A DNA stretch of 64,000 nt from the NCBI RefSeq assembly GCF_004799325.1, contig NZ_SSMD01000004.1, forward strand, positions 62,001 through 126,000. Reading direction: 5' to 3'. Positions within the stretch are counted from its first letter, which is position 1. Each line of letters starts with the position of its first letter. The notes under the pieces were generated by a model. The model was given only the letters and a program-made list of their open reading frames with translations. It had not been told where the DNA came from and did not search any database. Below, one piece after another: positions 42,954 to 55,394 of the stretch. Origin of the DNA: Thalassobius vesicularis (GTDB taxonomy: Bacteria > Pseudomonadota > Alphaproteobacteria > Rhodobacterales > Rhodobacteraceae). Made by a program: the position numbers and the translations under genes.

Positions 42954-43781
42954 GTGGCAGGCAAACGCATACTGGTTCTGGGGGCCTCGGGGCGGGTCGG
43001 GCGGCTGCTTTGCGCCGCTTGGGATCGTCAGCCCCCCGACGCCCAACTGGTCCTGCAATCGCGCTCGGGCCCCGGCATTCACTGGCAACCCGGCCAGCCG
43101 AACCCGTTCGGCGCGGTCGATGCGGTGATCGCGCTTTGGGGCGTGACCCCCGGCCCGGATGCCGATCTGGACATGAACACCACGCTGGCTTTGGCCGCGC
43201 AGGACATCGCTGCGCAATGCGGGGCCTCGCGGGTGCTGCATTGCTCCTCGGTCGCGGTCTACTCGCCTTCGGACGCGCCCGTGGCCGAGGACGCCCCGAC
43301 CGCCCCCACCAACCCCTACGGTGCCGCGAAGCTGGCGATGGAGCATGCGCTGACCGGCGCCCCCGGCAGCACCATCCTGCGCATCGGTTCGGTCGCCGGG
43401 GCCGAGAGCCTCGCCGCCTCGATCCGGCGCGGCTGGGCGGGCGATCCGCAACCCCTAAGGCTGGACCGCTTCGCCGATGGTCACGGTCCCGCCCGCAGCT
43501 ACATCGCGCCCTCCGACATGGCCCGCGCGCTGATCCGCCTGGCGAGTGCCCCCGCACCCCTGCCGCCCGTCCTGAACTTCGCCGCCCCCGCCCCCGTCCG
43601 GATGGAGGCGCTGCTGACCGCCGCCCGCCATCCCTTCGACTGGCAGCCCGCCCCCGACGGCGCCCGCCAGACCGCCACGCTGGATTGCACCCGGATGGCC
43701 GCGCTGACCGGCCTCGGACCGCAACACGCAGACCCGGCCCACATCATCGCCGACTGGTTCACCCTGGAGGGCCGCGCATGA
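42954..43781 (+). CDS. NAD-dependent epimerase/dehydratase family protein
   Basis: A 275-residue short-chain dehydrogenase-like protein of the extended type: Rossmann motif ILVLGASGRVGRLL at the start, CSSVAVYSPSDAPVAED, and catalytic Tyr-x3-Lys in NPYGAAKLAMEHAL. The likely product acts on a nucleotide sugar. The GTG at 42954 is preferred (AAGGA upstream), with a GTG at 42921 as alternative. Its stop overlaps the start of the sugar transferase (ATGA), forming a polysaccharide unit. Confidence 0.82.
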   Translation: MAGKRILVLGASGRVGRLLCAAWDRQPPDAQLVLQSRSGPGIHWQPGQPNPFGAVDAVIALWGVTPGPDADLDMNTTLALAAQDIAAQCGASRVLHCSSVAVYSPSDAPVAEDAPTAPTNPYGAAKLAMEHALTGAPGSTILRIGSVAGAESLAASIRRGWAGDPQPLRLDRFADGHGPARSYIAPSDMARALIRLASAPAPLPPVLNFAAPAPVRMEALLTAARHPFDWQPAPDGARQTATLDCTRMAALTGLGPQHADPAHIIADWFTLEGRA

Positions 43782-44389
43782 CACCCGCAAAACGCCTGCT
43801 GGACATCTCTGCCGCGCTGGTTCTGGGCCTGCTGTTGCTGCCCATCATTGGCTGCATCATCTGCCTGATCCTGCTGCGCGACGGCCGCCCGATCCTCTAC
43901 ATCTCGGAACGGATGAAGACGCCCACGCAGGGCTTCATGCTGTGGAAATTCCGCACCATGACCACGGTCGCCACGGATTCCGGCGTCTCGGGCGGGGACA
44001 AGACCAGCCGCATCACCAAGAACGGCGGCTACCTGCGCCGTTTCCGCCTGGATGAAATTCCCCAGCTGTGGAACGTCCTGCGCGGCGATATCAGCTTTGT
44101 CGGCCCGCGCCCGCCCCTGCGCCGCTATGTCGAGCGTTTCCCCGACCTCTACGCCCAAGTGCTGCGCTCGCGCCCCGGCATCACCGGCATGGCCACGCTG
44201 GTCTATCACCGCCGCGAAGAATCGCTGCTGGCCACTTGCCGCACCCCCGCCGAAACCGAGGCCGTCTACGAACGCCGCTGCGTGCCGCAAAAGGCGCGTC
44301 TGGACCTGATCTACCAGCGCAACCGCAACCTGTGTCTGGACATACTGCTGATGGTAAAGACGGTTTTCCGCCGCGTCCGCATCCATTAG
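43778..44389 (+). CDS. Undecaprenyl-phosphate sugar phosphotransferase
   Basis: A 203-residue bacterial sugar transferase of the PglC/WcaJ-C-terminal type: N-terminal membrane helix (ISAALVLGLLLLPIIGCIICLILL), then MLWKFRTMTTVATD, LRRFRLDEIPQLWNVLRGDISFVGPRPPL and RPGITGMATLVYH. It transfers a sugar-1-phosphate to the lipid carrier to start polysaccharide or glycan assembly. It is one of the short forms lacking extra membrane helices. Longer frame to 43010 was rejected because it runs in another frame through the epimerase gene. Confidence 0.92.
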   Translation: MTPAKRLLDISAALVLGLLLLPIIGCIICLILLRDGRPILYISERMKTPTQGFMLWKFRTMTTVATDSGVSGGDKTSRITKNGGYLRRFRLDEIPQLWNVLRGDISFVGPRPPLRRYVERFPDLYAQVLRSRPGITGMATLVYHRREESLLATCRTPAETEAVYERRCVPQKARLDLIYQRNRNLCLDILLMVKTVFRRVRIH

Positions 44390-44451
44390 TTGCCGCAATG
44401 CAGCACTCGGCAACGATCAGCCTGCAAAACCGAGGGTGAGGAATACCCGCC

Positions 44452-44481
44452 TTGAGGTTTTGCCCCTTTTTTCAATATACT
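44452..44481 (+). promoter_or_regulatory. Putative sigma-70 promoter before the sugar dehydratase gene
   Basis: TTGAGG and TATACT with an 18-base spacer, in an AT-rich gap about 70 bases before the start of the membrane dehydratase. Matches the housekeeping consensus at four and five positions. Confidence 0.55.
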
Positions 44482-44549
44482 ATGCCCATCTTGTTCTTCC
44501 GTACTGATTTTTTAGAGTAGTTTGGCATTTCGACCTGTGGAGTGAACGA

Positions 44550-46460
44550 TTGGTGAGGACGTATTTGCGGCGGAAAATCGACCTCTATGCGCTGGTCACT
44601 TCGCTGACGTCGCATAAGAAAGCTCAGCTATTCGTTCTGATCGACGCGCTGTTGATCATTGCCTGTTTCGGGCTGGCCGCGCTGCTTTTCGGCGAAAAAT
44701 TCAATGAAATTCATACGGTAAGGAATGGTTCGATCCTGCTGACCTTCCTGGTTGCGCTGGGCAGCGCCACCTCGGTGCTGTTGGGATTGCCCAATATCCG
44801 CCTGAACGCCTTTGAAACCGGCGGGGTGAAACCTGCGGCCATTCTGACGGTGATCCTGTCGGTCGCGGGTCTGGCCGTGAACATCGTCCTTGATTCGCCC
44901 TTTGCGCCGGCGACTTTCACCGTTTTCGGGATGATGTTCCTGATCGGGGTCGTGGCGACGCGGAATCTGATGCGAAATGTTCTGCTGTCGGTGTATCGCC
45001 GGGCCAAGAACCGGACCCGTGTCATCGTTTACGGTGCCGGGCAGACCGGCCAACAGCTGGCCGCCGCGCTGCGCACCGACGATGCGGTCGTTCTGGTCGC
45101 CTTCGTCGATGACAACCCGCGACTGCAAAGTCTGAACGTCTCGGGCGCGCCGGTTTTCGCGCCCAGCCACCTCAAGGAACTGATCGCCGAAAAGGCCGTG
45201 GATCGCGTCGTTCTGGCGATGCCCTCGGCCACGGCCGCCGTGCAGGCCCGCATCGCCGTGCGCCTGCGCCAGATGGGGTGCGAGGTCCACTCGCTGCCCT
45301 CTTTCGCCGAACTGATCGAGCGGAAAGAGCTGCGCAAGCGCACCACCCCGGTGTCGCTGGACGACCTGCTGGGCCGCAACAAGCTGGAATCCGAACTGCC
45401 CGAGGTGGCCGACAGCTATCACGCCCGTTGCATTCTGATCACCGGGGCAGGGGGCTCGATCGGGTCCGAACTGTGCCGCCAGCTGGTGGCCTGCCGCCCG
45501 GACAAGCTGGTGCTGATGGATCACTCGGAGCTGGCGCTCTACACGATCGAAAAGGAACTTCAGGACCTCGACCTGACCCAGAACATCACGATCGAACCCG
45601 TGCTCGGCTCGGTCACCGATCCGATCCTGTGCGCCAACGTTCTGGCCAAGCACAAGGTCGAGGTCGTGCTGCACGCCGCCGCCTACAAGCACGTCCCGAT
45701 GGTCGAGAAGAACCAGATCGCGGGCCTGCGCAACAACGTGCTGGGCACCAAGACCATCGCCGACGCCGCCTACAAGGCCCGCGTGTCGCGCTTCATTCTG
45801 GTGTCCTCGGACAAGGCCGTGCGCCCGACCAACGTCATGGGCGCCTCAAAGCGTCTGGCCGAACTGATCGTGCAAGACCTGGCCACCCGGTCCGAGTCGA
45901 CCCGCTTTTCCATGGTGCGCTTCGGCAATGTGCTGGGCTCCTCCGGCTCGGTCATTCCGCTGTTCGAGGAACAGATCGCCCGTGGTGGCCCCGTCACGCT
46001 GACCCATAACGACGTGGCCCGCTACTTCATGACCATCTCCGAGGCCGCGCGCCTGGTGCTGCTGGCCGGCTCCTACTCGCGCGGGGGGGATCTGTTCGTT
46101 CTGGACATGGGTGAACTGGTGCCGATCCGCAAACTGGCCCGCCAGATGATCGAGGGTGCAGGCTACAGCGTCATGGACAAGCACAACCCCGAGGGCGACA
46201 TCGAGATCGTCGTCACCGGCTTGCGTCCCGGCGAAAAGCTGATCGAAGAGCTGCTGATTTCGCCCGACATGCTGACCACCCCGCATCCCAAGATCATGCG
46301 CGCCCAGGAAACCTATCTGTCCGAGCTTGAGATGGCCAACGCGCTGCGTGACCTGCGCGCCGCGATTGATGCGGATGACGAACTGGCGGCGCAGGCGGTC
46401 ATCAACCGCTGGGTGGAAAAGACCCGCGAACAGACCCGCGAACCCTTGCAGATCAGCTGA
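44550..46460 (+). CDS. Membrane nucleotide-sugar 4,6-dehydratase, PglF/WbpM/CapD family
   Basis: A 636-residue protein with four N-terminal membrane helices, a first Rossmann domain (VIVYGAGQTGQQLAAALR at about 152-170) and a catalytic dehydratase domain (ILITGAGGSIGSELCRQL at about 290-310, HAAAYKHVPMVEKN, VSSDKAVRPTNVMGASKRLAE). Related enzymes make UDP-4-keto-6-deoxy-GlcNAc from UDP-GlcNAc for surface glycans or flagellin sugars. TTG at 44550 or GTG at 44553 may be the start. Its function pairs with the sugar transferase upstream. Confidence 0.92.
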   Translation: MVRTYLRRKIDLYALVTSLTSHKKAQLFVLIDALLIIACFGLAALLFGEKFNEIHTVRNGSILLTFLVALGSATSVLLGLPNIRLNAFETGGVKPAAILTVILSVAGLAVNIVLDSPFAPATFTVFGMMFLIGVVATRNLMRNVLLSVYRRAKNRTRVIVYGAGQTGQQLAAALRTDDAVVLVAFVDDNPRLQSLNVSGAPVFAPSHLKELIAEKAVDRVVLAMPSATAAVQARIAVRLRQMGCEVHSLPSFAELIERKELRKRTTPVSLDDLLGRNKLESELPEVADSYHARCILITGAGGSIGSELCRQLVACRPDKLVLMDHSELALYTIEKELQDLDLTQNITIEPVLGSVTDPILCANVLAKHKVEVVLHAAAYKHVPMVEKNQIAGLRNNVLGTKTIADAAYKARVSRFILVSSDKAVRPTNVMGASKRLAELIVQDLATRSESTRFSMVRFGNVLGSSGSVIPLFEEQIARGGPVTLTHNDVARYFMTISEAARLVLLAGSYSRGGDLFVLDMGELVPIRKLARQMIEGAGYSVMDKHNPEGDIEIVVTGLRPGEKLIEELLISPDMLTTPHPKIMRAQETYLSELEMANALRDLRAAIDADDELAAQAVINRWVEKTREQTREPLQIS

Positions 46461-46489
46461 ACCGGCGTCACCCTGCCGTTACAAAATCT

Positions 46490-48976
<2,487 letters not shown>

Positions 48977-48980
48977 TCGA

Positions 48981-49006
48981 ACAGGGCCCCGCGGGGCCCT
49001 GTTTTC
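48981..49006. terminator. Terminator between gyrB and the RND gene
   Basis: ACAGGGCCCC and GGGGCCCTGT form a ten-base stem with a two-base loop; TTTT follows on the plus strand and a shorter A/T-rich end on the other. It lies between two convergent genes and could serve both. Confidence 0.75.
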
Positions 49007-52000
49007 ATTCCGGGGTAACGCGCACGATCCGCAGATCGTGCAGCACCGCCATTGTCGCCGGGATCACGAACAGCGCCATCAGCGTTGCCCCCGTCAGCCC
49101 AAAGGCCAGGCTGGCCACGATGGGCCGCAGGAATTGCGCCTGCGTGCTTTGTTCCAACAGCAGCGGACCCAGCCCCACGACCGTGGTCAGCGAGGTCAGG
49201 AAAATCGCCCGGAACCTGTCGCGCACCGCGTCCTGCGCGGCACTCAGCATCTCTTGCCCGTCGGCCAGCCGCGCCTTCATGAACTCCACCAGCAGGATCG
49301 AGTCGTTCACGACCACCCCCGCCAGCGTCGCCAGCCCGACAAGGCTGGGCAGGCTGATCTGCAGCCCTAGCGCCATGTGCCCCCAGACCACGCCGATCAC
49401 GCTCAGCGGGATGGTGAAGACCACGATCAGCGGCTGCACAAAGCTGCGGAACTGGAACGACAGGATCAGGAACACCCCGATCAGCCCGATCGCCATGTTC
49501 CGCGCCAGCGACGCGCCCGTGGTCGCGGTGTCCTTTGCCTCGCCCAGAATCTGCACCCGCACCTCGGGGCGTTTCTGCGCCAGTTGCGGCAGGTAGTCGG
49601 ATTTCAGCGCGGCCATCAGCTCGGCCGCGTTCGCCACCGCCGGGTTGATCGCCCCCTGCACCGAGACCGAGCGCACCCCGTCCACCCGGTTGATCAGCGC
49701 ATAGCCCCGCCCAAGGGTCACATCCGCGACCGCCGTCAGCGGCACCAGCCCGCCGTCGCTGCCGCGCAGCATCAGGCCGGTGATGTCCTGCTCGGTCGCG
49801 CGATGTCCGGGGCTCAGCCGCGCCACGATGTCCAGCGCGCCGATGCCGTCCCGCACCTCCAGCGCGGTGTCGCCCTTGAACGCCGCCCGCAGCTGCGCCG
49901 CGACCTCGCTGGCCGAAATCCCCAAGGCCGAGGCACCGGGCCGCATCCGCACGATGAACTCGGGCTTGCCCGGTTGCAGGTCAAAGGTCACGTCCCGCAC
50001 CCCGTCGAAGCCCCTGAAAAACTTGCGCAATTCCTTGGCCGTGTCGCGCAGCGCGTCCAGATCACTGCCTTGCACCAGCAGGTCGATGGGCTTGCCACCG
50101 GCCCCGCGTTCCTTATCCGTGAACCGGATCGCGGCCATGTCCGGCATCGGCCCCGTCGCCTTTTTCCAGCGGTCCAGAATGTCCGTCACCTCGGCGCGGC
50201 GCGTGCCAGCGGGCAGCAGTTTCGCACTGATCGTCGCCATATGCGGCCCCGTCTCGGGCGTGTCGGCGTTCAGACTATACGTTACCGTATAGCTTTGCAC
50301 CAAGGCCTGCCCCTCGGGCTGCTGCGGCGTCAGATCCGCGTTCAACGCCTCCAGCGCCTTGACGACCTTGGCCACCCGCTGCTCTGTCCGCTCCAGCGGC
50401 GAGCCCTGCACCAGCAGCAGCCGCGCCTCGACCGTGTCACTCTCCAAAGACGGAAAGCTTTGGTACTTGATGAACCCGCCCGTGTAGGGTGCCGCCGACA
50501 GCAGCACCAGCCCCACGGCCACGCCCAAAGTCAGATAGCGATGGCGCAGGGTCAGCCCGGAAAACGGCACGACAACGCGGTCGCGCAGCCAGTCAAAGCC
50601 CCGGTTCACCGCCCGGCTGGCCGCGCCCACCTCGGTCGAGCCCAGCGAATGATGCAGGTGGTTGGGCAGGATCAGGAACGCCTCGACCAAGCTGACGACC
50701 AGCGTCATCACCAGCACGATCGGGATGAATTTCAGGATGTCGCCGATGGCCCCGCTCATGTAGCCCAGTGGCCCGACCACCATCACCGTCGTCAGGAACG
50801 AAGACACCACCCCCGGCGCCACCTGTCGCGCGCCGTTGACGGCGGCCTCCAGCGGGCCTTCGCCCTCGCGCCGGCGTCGCACGATGTTTTCCGAGATCAC
50901 GATGGCGTCGTCCATCAGCAGCCCGATGGCGACCAGCAGCGCGACCATCGTCATCATGTTGATGCTCAGCCCCAGCATCTGCATCCCGAACAGCGTGCCC
51001 AGAAACGACACCGGCAGCCCCATCGCCACCCAGAAACTGACCCGCAGCCCGAAGAACGCCCACATCACCACCAGCACCAGGATCAGGCCCTGAAGCCCGT
51101 TTTCATAGATGATCCGCAGCCTGTCGGCGATGTTCGAGGTCGAATCCTGCGAGATCGCCAGTGCGATATTCCCCGGCCTTGGCGCATCCGCGACTTGCCG
51201 GTCCAGCGCCGCCTTGACGGTCAGCGCGTCCTCGCTCGCGGTCTTGTTGACCTGCACGATGGCTGCGCGTTGACCGTTGTAATAGGCGGCCTGCGCGGGG
51301 TCTGCGAAACCCTCGGTGATCGTGGCCACGTCGCCCAGCCGCACCTCGGCCCCTGCGCTTGATCCGCGCAACGGCACTGCCGCCAGCTCTGCCGCGCTGC
51401 GTTTCTGCCCCAGGAACCGGATCGAGGCTTCGGCCTGCCGCCCCTCCAGCACGCCCGCCGGCATGTCCAGACTGTCCCGCGCCAGAACCGAGGCGACATC
51501 CGCGATGCTCAGCCCATGCCGTTCCAGCGCCGCGGGGTCGAACTCCACCGCGATTTCCCGGTCGGAAAAGCCGCTGATTTCGACCTGGCTGATCTTCGGA
51601 TCGCCCCGCAGCGTTTCCGCGAACGCATCCGCATAGGCCAGCAGCACCGCCGGATCCTCGGGCCCGGTGACCGCGACCGAGGCGACATTCGCCACCCGCT
51701 CGACGATCCGCGACACCGGATCATCGGCGCGGTCGGGCAGGCCGGTCACGCCATCGGCAGCCGCCTTCAGGTCATTGAAAAACCGCGTCATATCCGCGCC
51801 TTCGATGATCTCGGCGCTGATGACGGCCATGTTTTCGCGCGACAGGCAGCGCAGCTCGGACAGGTTGTCGACCGCGCGCAGCGGGTCCTCGATCACCTGG
51901 CAAATCCCGGTCTCCACCTCGGCCGGGGCGGCCCCCGGATAGGCGACCTTGATCTCGACCTCGGACGGAGGCACCACCGGGAACGTGTCCCGCTGCATCA

Positions 52001-52085
52001 ACGGGACCGAGGCCGCGCCCAGCACCAGAAACATCACCATCAGGATATTGGCCGCCGTCGGGTGGCCCGCGAACAGGCGGATCAT
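49005..52085 (-). CDS. RND efflux permease
   Basis: A 1026-residue resistance-nodulation-division transporter: first membrane helix (ANILMVMFLVLGAASVPLM), a large periplasmic loop, helices 2-6 with VALLVAIGLLMDDAIVISENIVRRRREGEGP, a second periplasmic loop, and helices 8-12 (PLIVVFTIPLSVIGVVWGHMALGL, GLATLAGVVVNDSILLVEFMKARL). Such pumps extrude drugs, lipids or metals using the proton gradient. It overlaps the adaptor gene (ATGA). The frame to 52520 lies inside the adaptor gene and was not used. No outer-membrane channel gene is adjacent. Substrate unknown. Confidence 0.92.
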   Translation of the reverse strand: MIRLFAGHPTAANILMVMFLVLGAASVPLMQRDTFPVVPPSEVEIKVAYPGAAPAEVETGICQVIEDPLRAVDNLSELRCLSRENMAVISAEIIEGADMTRFFNDLKAAADGVTGLPDRADDPVSRIVERVANVASVAVTGPEDPAVLLAYADAFAETLRGDPKISQVEISGFSDREIAVEFDPAALERHGLSIADVASVLARDSLDMPAGVLEGRQAEASIRFLGQKRSAAELAAVPLRGSSAGAEVRLGDVATITEGFADPAQAAYYNGQRAAIVQVNKTASEDALTVKAALDRQVADAPRPGNIALAISQDSTSNIADRLRIIYENGLQGLILVLVVMWAFFGLRVSFWVAMGLPVSFLGTLFGMQMLGLSINMMTMVALLVAIGLLMDDAIVISENIVRRRREGEGPLEAAVNGARQVAPGVVSSFLTTVMVVGPLGYMSGAIGDILKFIPIVLVMTLVVSLVEAFLILPNHLHHSLGSTEVGAASRAVNRGFDWLRDRVVVPFSGLTLRHRYLTLGVAVGLVLLSAAPYTGGFIKYQSFPSLESDTVEARLLLVQGSPLERTEQRVAKVVKALEALNADLTPQQPEGQALVQSYTVTYSLNADTPETGPHMATISAKLLPAGTRRAEVTDILDRWKKATGPMPDMAAIRFTDKERGAGGKPIDLLVQGSDLDALRDTAKELRKFFRGFDGVRDVTFDLQPGKPEFIVRMRPGASALGISASEVAAQLRAAFKGDTALEVRDGIGALDIVARLSPGHRATEQDITGLMLRGSDGGLVPLTAVADVTLGRGYALINRVDGVRSVSVQGAINPAVANAAELMAALKSDYLPQLAQKRPEVRVQILGEAKDTATTGASLARNMAIGLIGVFLILSFQFRSFVQPLIVVFTIPLSVIGVVWGHMALGLQISLPSLVGLATLAGVVVNDSILLVEFMKARLADGQEMLSAAQDAVRDRFRAIFLTSLTTVVGLGPLLLEQSTQAQFLRPIVASLAFGLTGATLMALFVIPATMAVLHDLRIVRVTPE

Positions 52086-53377
52086 TTCTTGGCCCCTTTG
52101 GCGGGTTGCCCCAGCGCCTGCGCGGCCAGTAGCGCCGTCAGCGCCTTGTCCTCGGCGGGTTTGACGGCCATGCCCGGCACCGCGATTGCGGGGTCGGTGA
52201 CGACCAGCTGATCGCCCGCCGCCAGCCCGTCGCTCAGCACCGCCACGTCCCCGATCACATAGGCCACGGCGACCTTGCGCACCTCCAGCACCCCGTCCTT
52301 GACGACCAGCGCGCGCCCGTTGCGCACCGCATCGACCGGCGCAATCAGCGCCTGTTGTTCCGGGGCCATCAGCACCACCTCGACGAAAGTATTCCGGCGC
52401 AGCGGCGGGCGTTGTCCGGCCTCGGCCTGCCCCAGCGGATCGTCCACGCGCACCACCACGGCGGTGCTTTGGGTGCGGGCATCCAGCGCCTCGGCCACGC
52501 GGTCGACGCTGGCCTTCCACACCACCGAATGGCCGGGCGCAGGCAGCCGTACCCGCGCCTTCAGATCGGTCACCATGCCCCCCGTGGCCCGCAACAGGGG
52601 CCCAATCCGCCCGATGGGAAACTGTGCCGCGATTTCAACGGCCTCCACCCCTTCGCCGGTCACCAGAACCTGGCCCTTGGTCACCACCTGACCGACCTCG
52701 GCCGAGACCTCGCCCACCCGCAAATCATACGGCGCGCGCAGCACGGTAAAGGCCAGCGCCCGCTCGGCCACGTCTTTCTGTGCCGCCAGCACCGCCCTCT
52801 CGGCCCCGTTCAGCGCGATCTGGTTGTCCACCTCGGTCAGCTTGGCGCGGGCGGTCAACTCGGCCCGCCGCGTCACCTCCAGCTTGGCCTGCGTCGCAAC
52901 GCCCTCGGCCACCAGCTTTTCCTGCCGGGTCAGTTCCTGCCGCGACAGCTCCAGATCGGCCTCGGCGATGGCGCGGCTTTCGCCCAGCGTCTGGTCCTTC
53001 ACCGTCAGCGCCGCCATCTGCGCCGCGATCTGCGCCAGCGTCAGCCGCAGGTCGGTGTCGTCCAGCCGCAGCAGTTCCGTCCCCTCGGCGGCCAGCGCCC
53101 CGTTCGCCAGTTCCGGCGCGGTCGCCACGACCTCGCCCTCGATCCGGGCCACGCCGCGCCAGTCCCGCGCGGCCGCCACCGTCCCGAACCCCGAGACACG
53201 CGGCACCACCGGCACCGGCGCCAGCGTCACCACCCGCACCACGGTCGGCTGCGGCGCGCGTTCCGCCCCGGCGGGGGGCTGTTTCAGCTGGTCGGCATTC
53301 ACGGCGGCCAGTGCGCCCAAGGCGACAGGAACGGCAAAGGCCAGCGCGCGGCTCAGCAGGGTCAGCGGTTTGAACAT
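52082..53377 (-). CDS. RND periplasmic adaptor (membrane fusion protein)
   Basis: A 431-residue HlyD/AcrA-type adaptor: N-terminal anchor (ALAFAVPVALGALAAVNA), lipoyl-like halves around an alpha-helical hairpin (LAQIAAQMAALTVKDQTLGESRAIAEADLELSRQELTRQEKLVAEGVATQAKLEVTRRAELTARAKL), and barrel and membrane-proximal domains (APYDLRVGEVSAEVGQVVTKGQVLV; GRALVVKDGVLEVRKVAVAYVIGDVAVLSDGLAAGDQLVV). It would couple the RND permease to an outer-membrane channel. First gene of the pair; the 167-bp upstream gap also serves the divergent adenine deaminase. Confidence 0.9.
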   Translation of the reverse strand: MFKPLTLLSRALAFAVPVALGALAAVNADQLKQPPAGAERAPQPTVVRVVTLAPVPVVPRVSGFGTVAAARDWRGVARIEGEVVATAPELANGALAAEGTELLRLDDTDLRLTLAQIAAQMAALTVKDQTLGESRAIAEADLELSRQELTRQEKLVAEGVATQAKLEVTRRAELTARAKLTEVDNQIALNGAERAVLAAQKDVAERALAFTVLRAPYDLRVGEVSAEVGQVVTKGQVLVTGEGVEAVEIAAQFPIGRIGPLLRATGGMVTDLKARVRLPAPGHSVVWKASVDRVAEALDARTQSTAVVVRVDDPLGQAEAGQRPPLRRNTFVEVVLMAPEQQALIAPVDAVRNGRALVVKDGVLEVRKVAVAYVIGDVAVLSDGLAAGDQLVVTDPAIAVPGMAVKPAEDKALTALLAAQALGQPAKGAKK

Positions 53378-53544
53378 GGGGCACCTCGGGTCACGTTACG
53401 CCACCATCCTGAGGGGCAGCGCGGACAAATTGCAAGACCTGCATATGACCGCATCATCCCGTGATATTTCCATGACGTCGCGCGCGCTTGCCTCGCCAAC
53501 CCTGAAAACCTGTGGCAGCATGATCAAAACCCCGGAGGCACCCC

Positions 53545-55239
53545 ATGACTCAGCTGTCCCAGATCATCGACCAGGGCCGCGGCCTGACCCCAGCCGATCT
53601 GGTGCTCAAGGGCGGGCGCGTGCTGGATCTGGTGACCGGCGAATTGCTGGAGGGCGACGTCGCCATCTGCGGCGGCACCATCGTCGGCACCTGCGGCAGC
53701 TACACCGGCACGCGCGAGATTGACGTGACCGGCCTGATCCTTGTCCCCGGTTTCATCGACACGCACCTGCATATCGAAAGCTCGCTGGTCACGCCGTTTG
53801 AATTTGACCGCTGCGTCCTGCCCCGTGGCATCACCACCGCCATCTGCGACCCGCACGAGATCGCCAACGTGATCGGCCTGGATGGCATCCGCTATTTCCA
53901 GCAGGCCGCGATGCACACGCTGATGGATATCCGGGTGCAGTTGTCCTCGTGCGTGCCTTCGACGGATATGGAGACGGCGGGTGCCCGCATCGACGCCACC
54001 GATCTGGCGCAGGTGATGAACCACCCCAAGGGCATCGGTCTGGCCGAATTTATGAACTCCCCCGGCGTGCTGTTCAAAGACCCGGTCGTGCTGGAAAAAC
54101 TCGCTCTGTTCCGCGGCCAGCACATCGACGGCCACTGCCCGCAGCTGTCCGGCAACGACCTGAACGCCTATATCGCCACCGGCATCCGCACGGAGCATGA
54201 GGCGACCACCGCCGACGAGGCCCTCGAAAAGCTGCGCAAGGGGATGCGCGTTCTGATCCGCGAGGGGTCGGTGTCCAAAGACCTCCACGCCCTCGCGCCC
54301 ATTATTACGGAGCGGAACTCTCCCTACATCTGCCTCTGCACGGATGACCGCAACCCGCTGGACATCGCGGAATACGGCCATCTGGACTACATGATCCGCA
54401 CCGCGATCGAACTCGGCGCACCGCCCTTGGCCGCCTACCGCGCCGCGTCCCTGTCGGCGGCCGAGGCGTTCGGGCTGAAAGATCGCGGCCTCATCGCGCC
54501 GGGCAAACGCGCCGACATCGTTGCGCTGACCTCCTTGGAACAGTGCGACGCCCAGCTGGTCCTGTGCAACGGCGTCGAGGTTACCGACGCTGCCTTTGCC
54601 GCCCGCGACACGATCCCGCCCGTGGGTCGCCATTCCGTCAACGCGCCCACCGTCACGCCCGACCATTTCCGCACCGCGGGCAACCGCACGGAAACCGACG
54701 TGATCGGCATCATCGAGGGCAAGATCATCACCGAACACCTGCACGAGGTGATCCCCATCGTCGACGGCGACAAGCTGCCCGACCCCGCCCGTGATCTGGT
54801 CAAGATCGCCGTGATCGAACGGCACGGCAAGAACGGCAACATGGCCACCGGGTTCGTCCGTGGCTTTGGCTTGCAACACGGCGCCATTGCCGGAACCGTC
54901 TGCCACGATCACCACAACATCGCCGTCGTCGGCACCGATTACGCCGACATGGCGCTGGCCGCGAACCGTCTGGGCCAGATCGAGGGCGGCTTTGTCGTCG
55001 CCCGTGACGGCGTGATCCTGGCCGAGCTGCCTTTGCCCGTCGCGGGGCTGATGTCCCTTGACCCGTTCGAATCCGTGCGCGATCAACTGGTGGGGCTGCG
55101 CGCCGCCGCGCGCTCGCTTGGCGTGGTGCTCGAAGAACCCTTCCTGCAGCTTGCCTTCCTTGCGCTGCCGGTGATTCCCGCGCTGAAAATCACCGATCGC
55201 GGGCTGGTTGACGTGAACGCGTTCCAGATCATCCCATAA
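53545..55239 (+). CDS. ade: Adenine deaminase
   Basis: A 564-residue metal-dependent amidohydrolase converting adenine to hypoxanthine in purine salvage. The metal-binding start of the barrel is in [55 protein letters not shown], the catalytic [22 protein letters not shown], and the C-terminal [42 protein letters not shown] are standard Ade motifs. GGAGG lies before the ATG. It appears monocistronic. Confidence 0.95.
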   Translation: MTQLSQIIDQGRGLTPADLVLKGGRVLDLVTGELLEGDVAICGGTIVGTCGSYTGTREIDVTGLILVPGFIDTHLHIESSLVTPFEFDRCVLPRGITTAICDPHEIANVIGLDGIRYFQQAAMHTLMDIRVQLSSCVPSTDMETAGARIDATDLAQVMNHPKGIGLAEFMNSPGVLFKDPVVLEKLALFRGQHIDGHCPQLSGNDLNAYIATGIRTEHEATTADEALEKLRKGMRVLIREGSVSKDLHALAPIITERNSPYICLCTDDRNPLDIAEYGHLDYMIRTAIELGAPPLAAYRAASLSAAEAFGLKDRGLIAPGKRADIVALTSLEQCDAQLVLCNGVEVTDAAFAARDTIPPVGRHSVNAPTVTPDHFRTAGNRTETDVIGIIEGKIITEHLHEVIPIVDGDKLPDPARDLVKIAVIERHGKNGNMATGFVRGFGLQHGAIAGTVCHDHHNIAVVGTDYADMALAANRLGQIEGGFVVARDGVILAELPLPVAGLMSLDPFESVRDQLVGLRAAARSLGVVLEEPFLQLAFLALPVIPALKITDRGLVDVNAFQIIP

Positions 55240-55286
55240 CCCTGCGTCTTTTGTGATTTCTGCACAGCAAAACCTAATTCCACAGA

Positions 55287-55315
55287 TTGACGACCCTCGG
55301 GTCAACCACTAGTTT
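55287..55315 (+). promoter_or_regulatory. Putative promoter with operator-like palindrome before the fatty-acid operon
   Basis: TTGACG and TAGTTT with a 17-base spacer. The -35 overlaps the palindromes TTGAC-N9-GTCAA (55287-55305) and GACCC-TC-GGGTC, suggesting a repressor site. About 80 bases before the first gene of the operon. Confidence 0.5.
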
Positions 55316-55394
55316 GCCCCGCAAGAGAGGAGACGCGCCCGCAGTGGAGGCGGCCATATCCTCTTGTCTTGTTGAATCAACGGAAAGAAGCGAA

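Noticed and set aside
43010-43777. N-terminal extension of the sugar transferase
   Set aside because: Arg/Pro-rich translation overlapping the epimerase gene in another frame; the ATG at 43778 overlaps that gene's stop as a coupled start.
49377-51362. 661-codon plus-strand frame opposite the RND permease
   Set aside because: His/Arg/Gln-rich shadow of the permease gene.
52086-52520. N-terminal extension of the RND permease
   Set aside because: Gly/Arg-rich and wholly inside the adaptor gene; the true N-terminus is the membrane helix after 52085.
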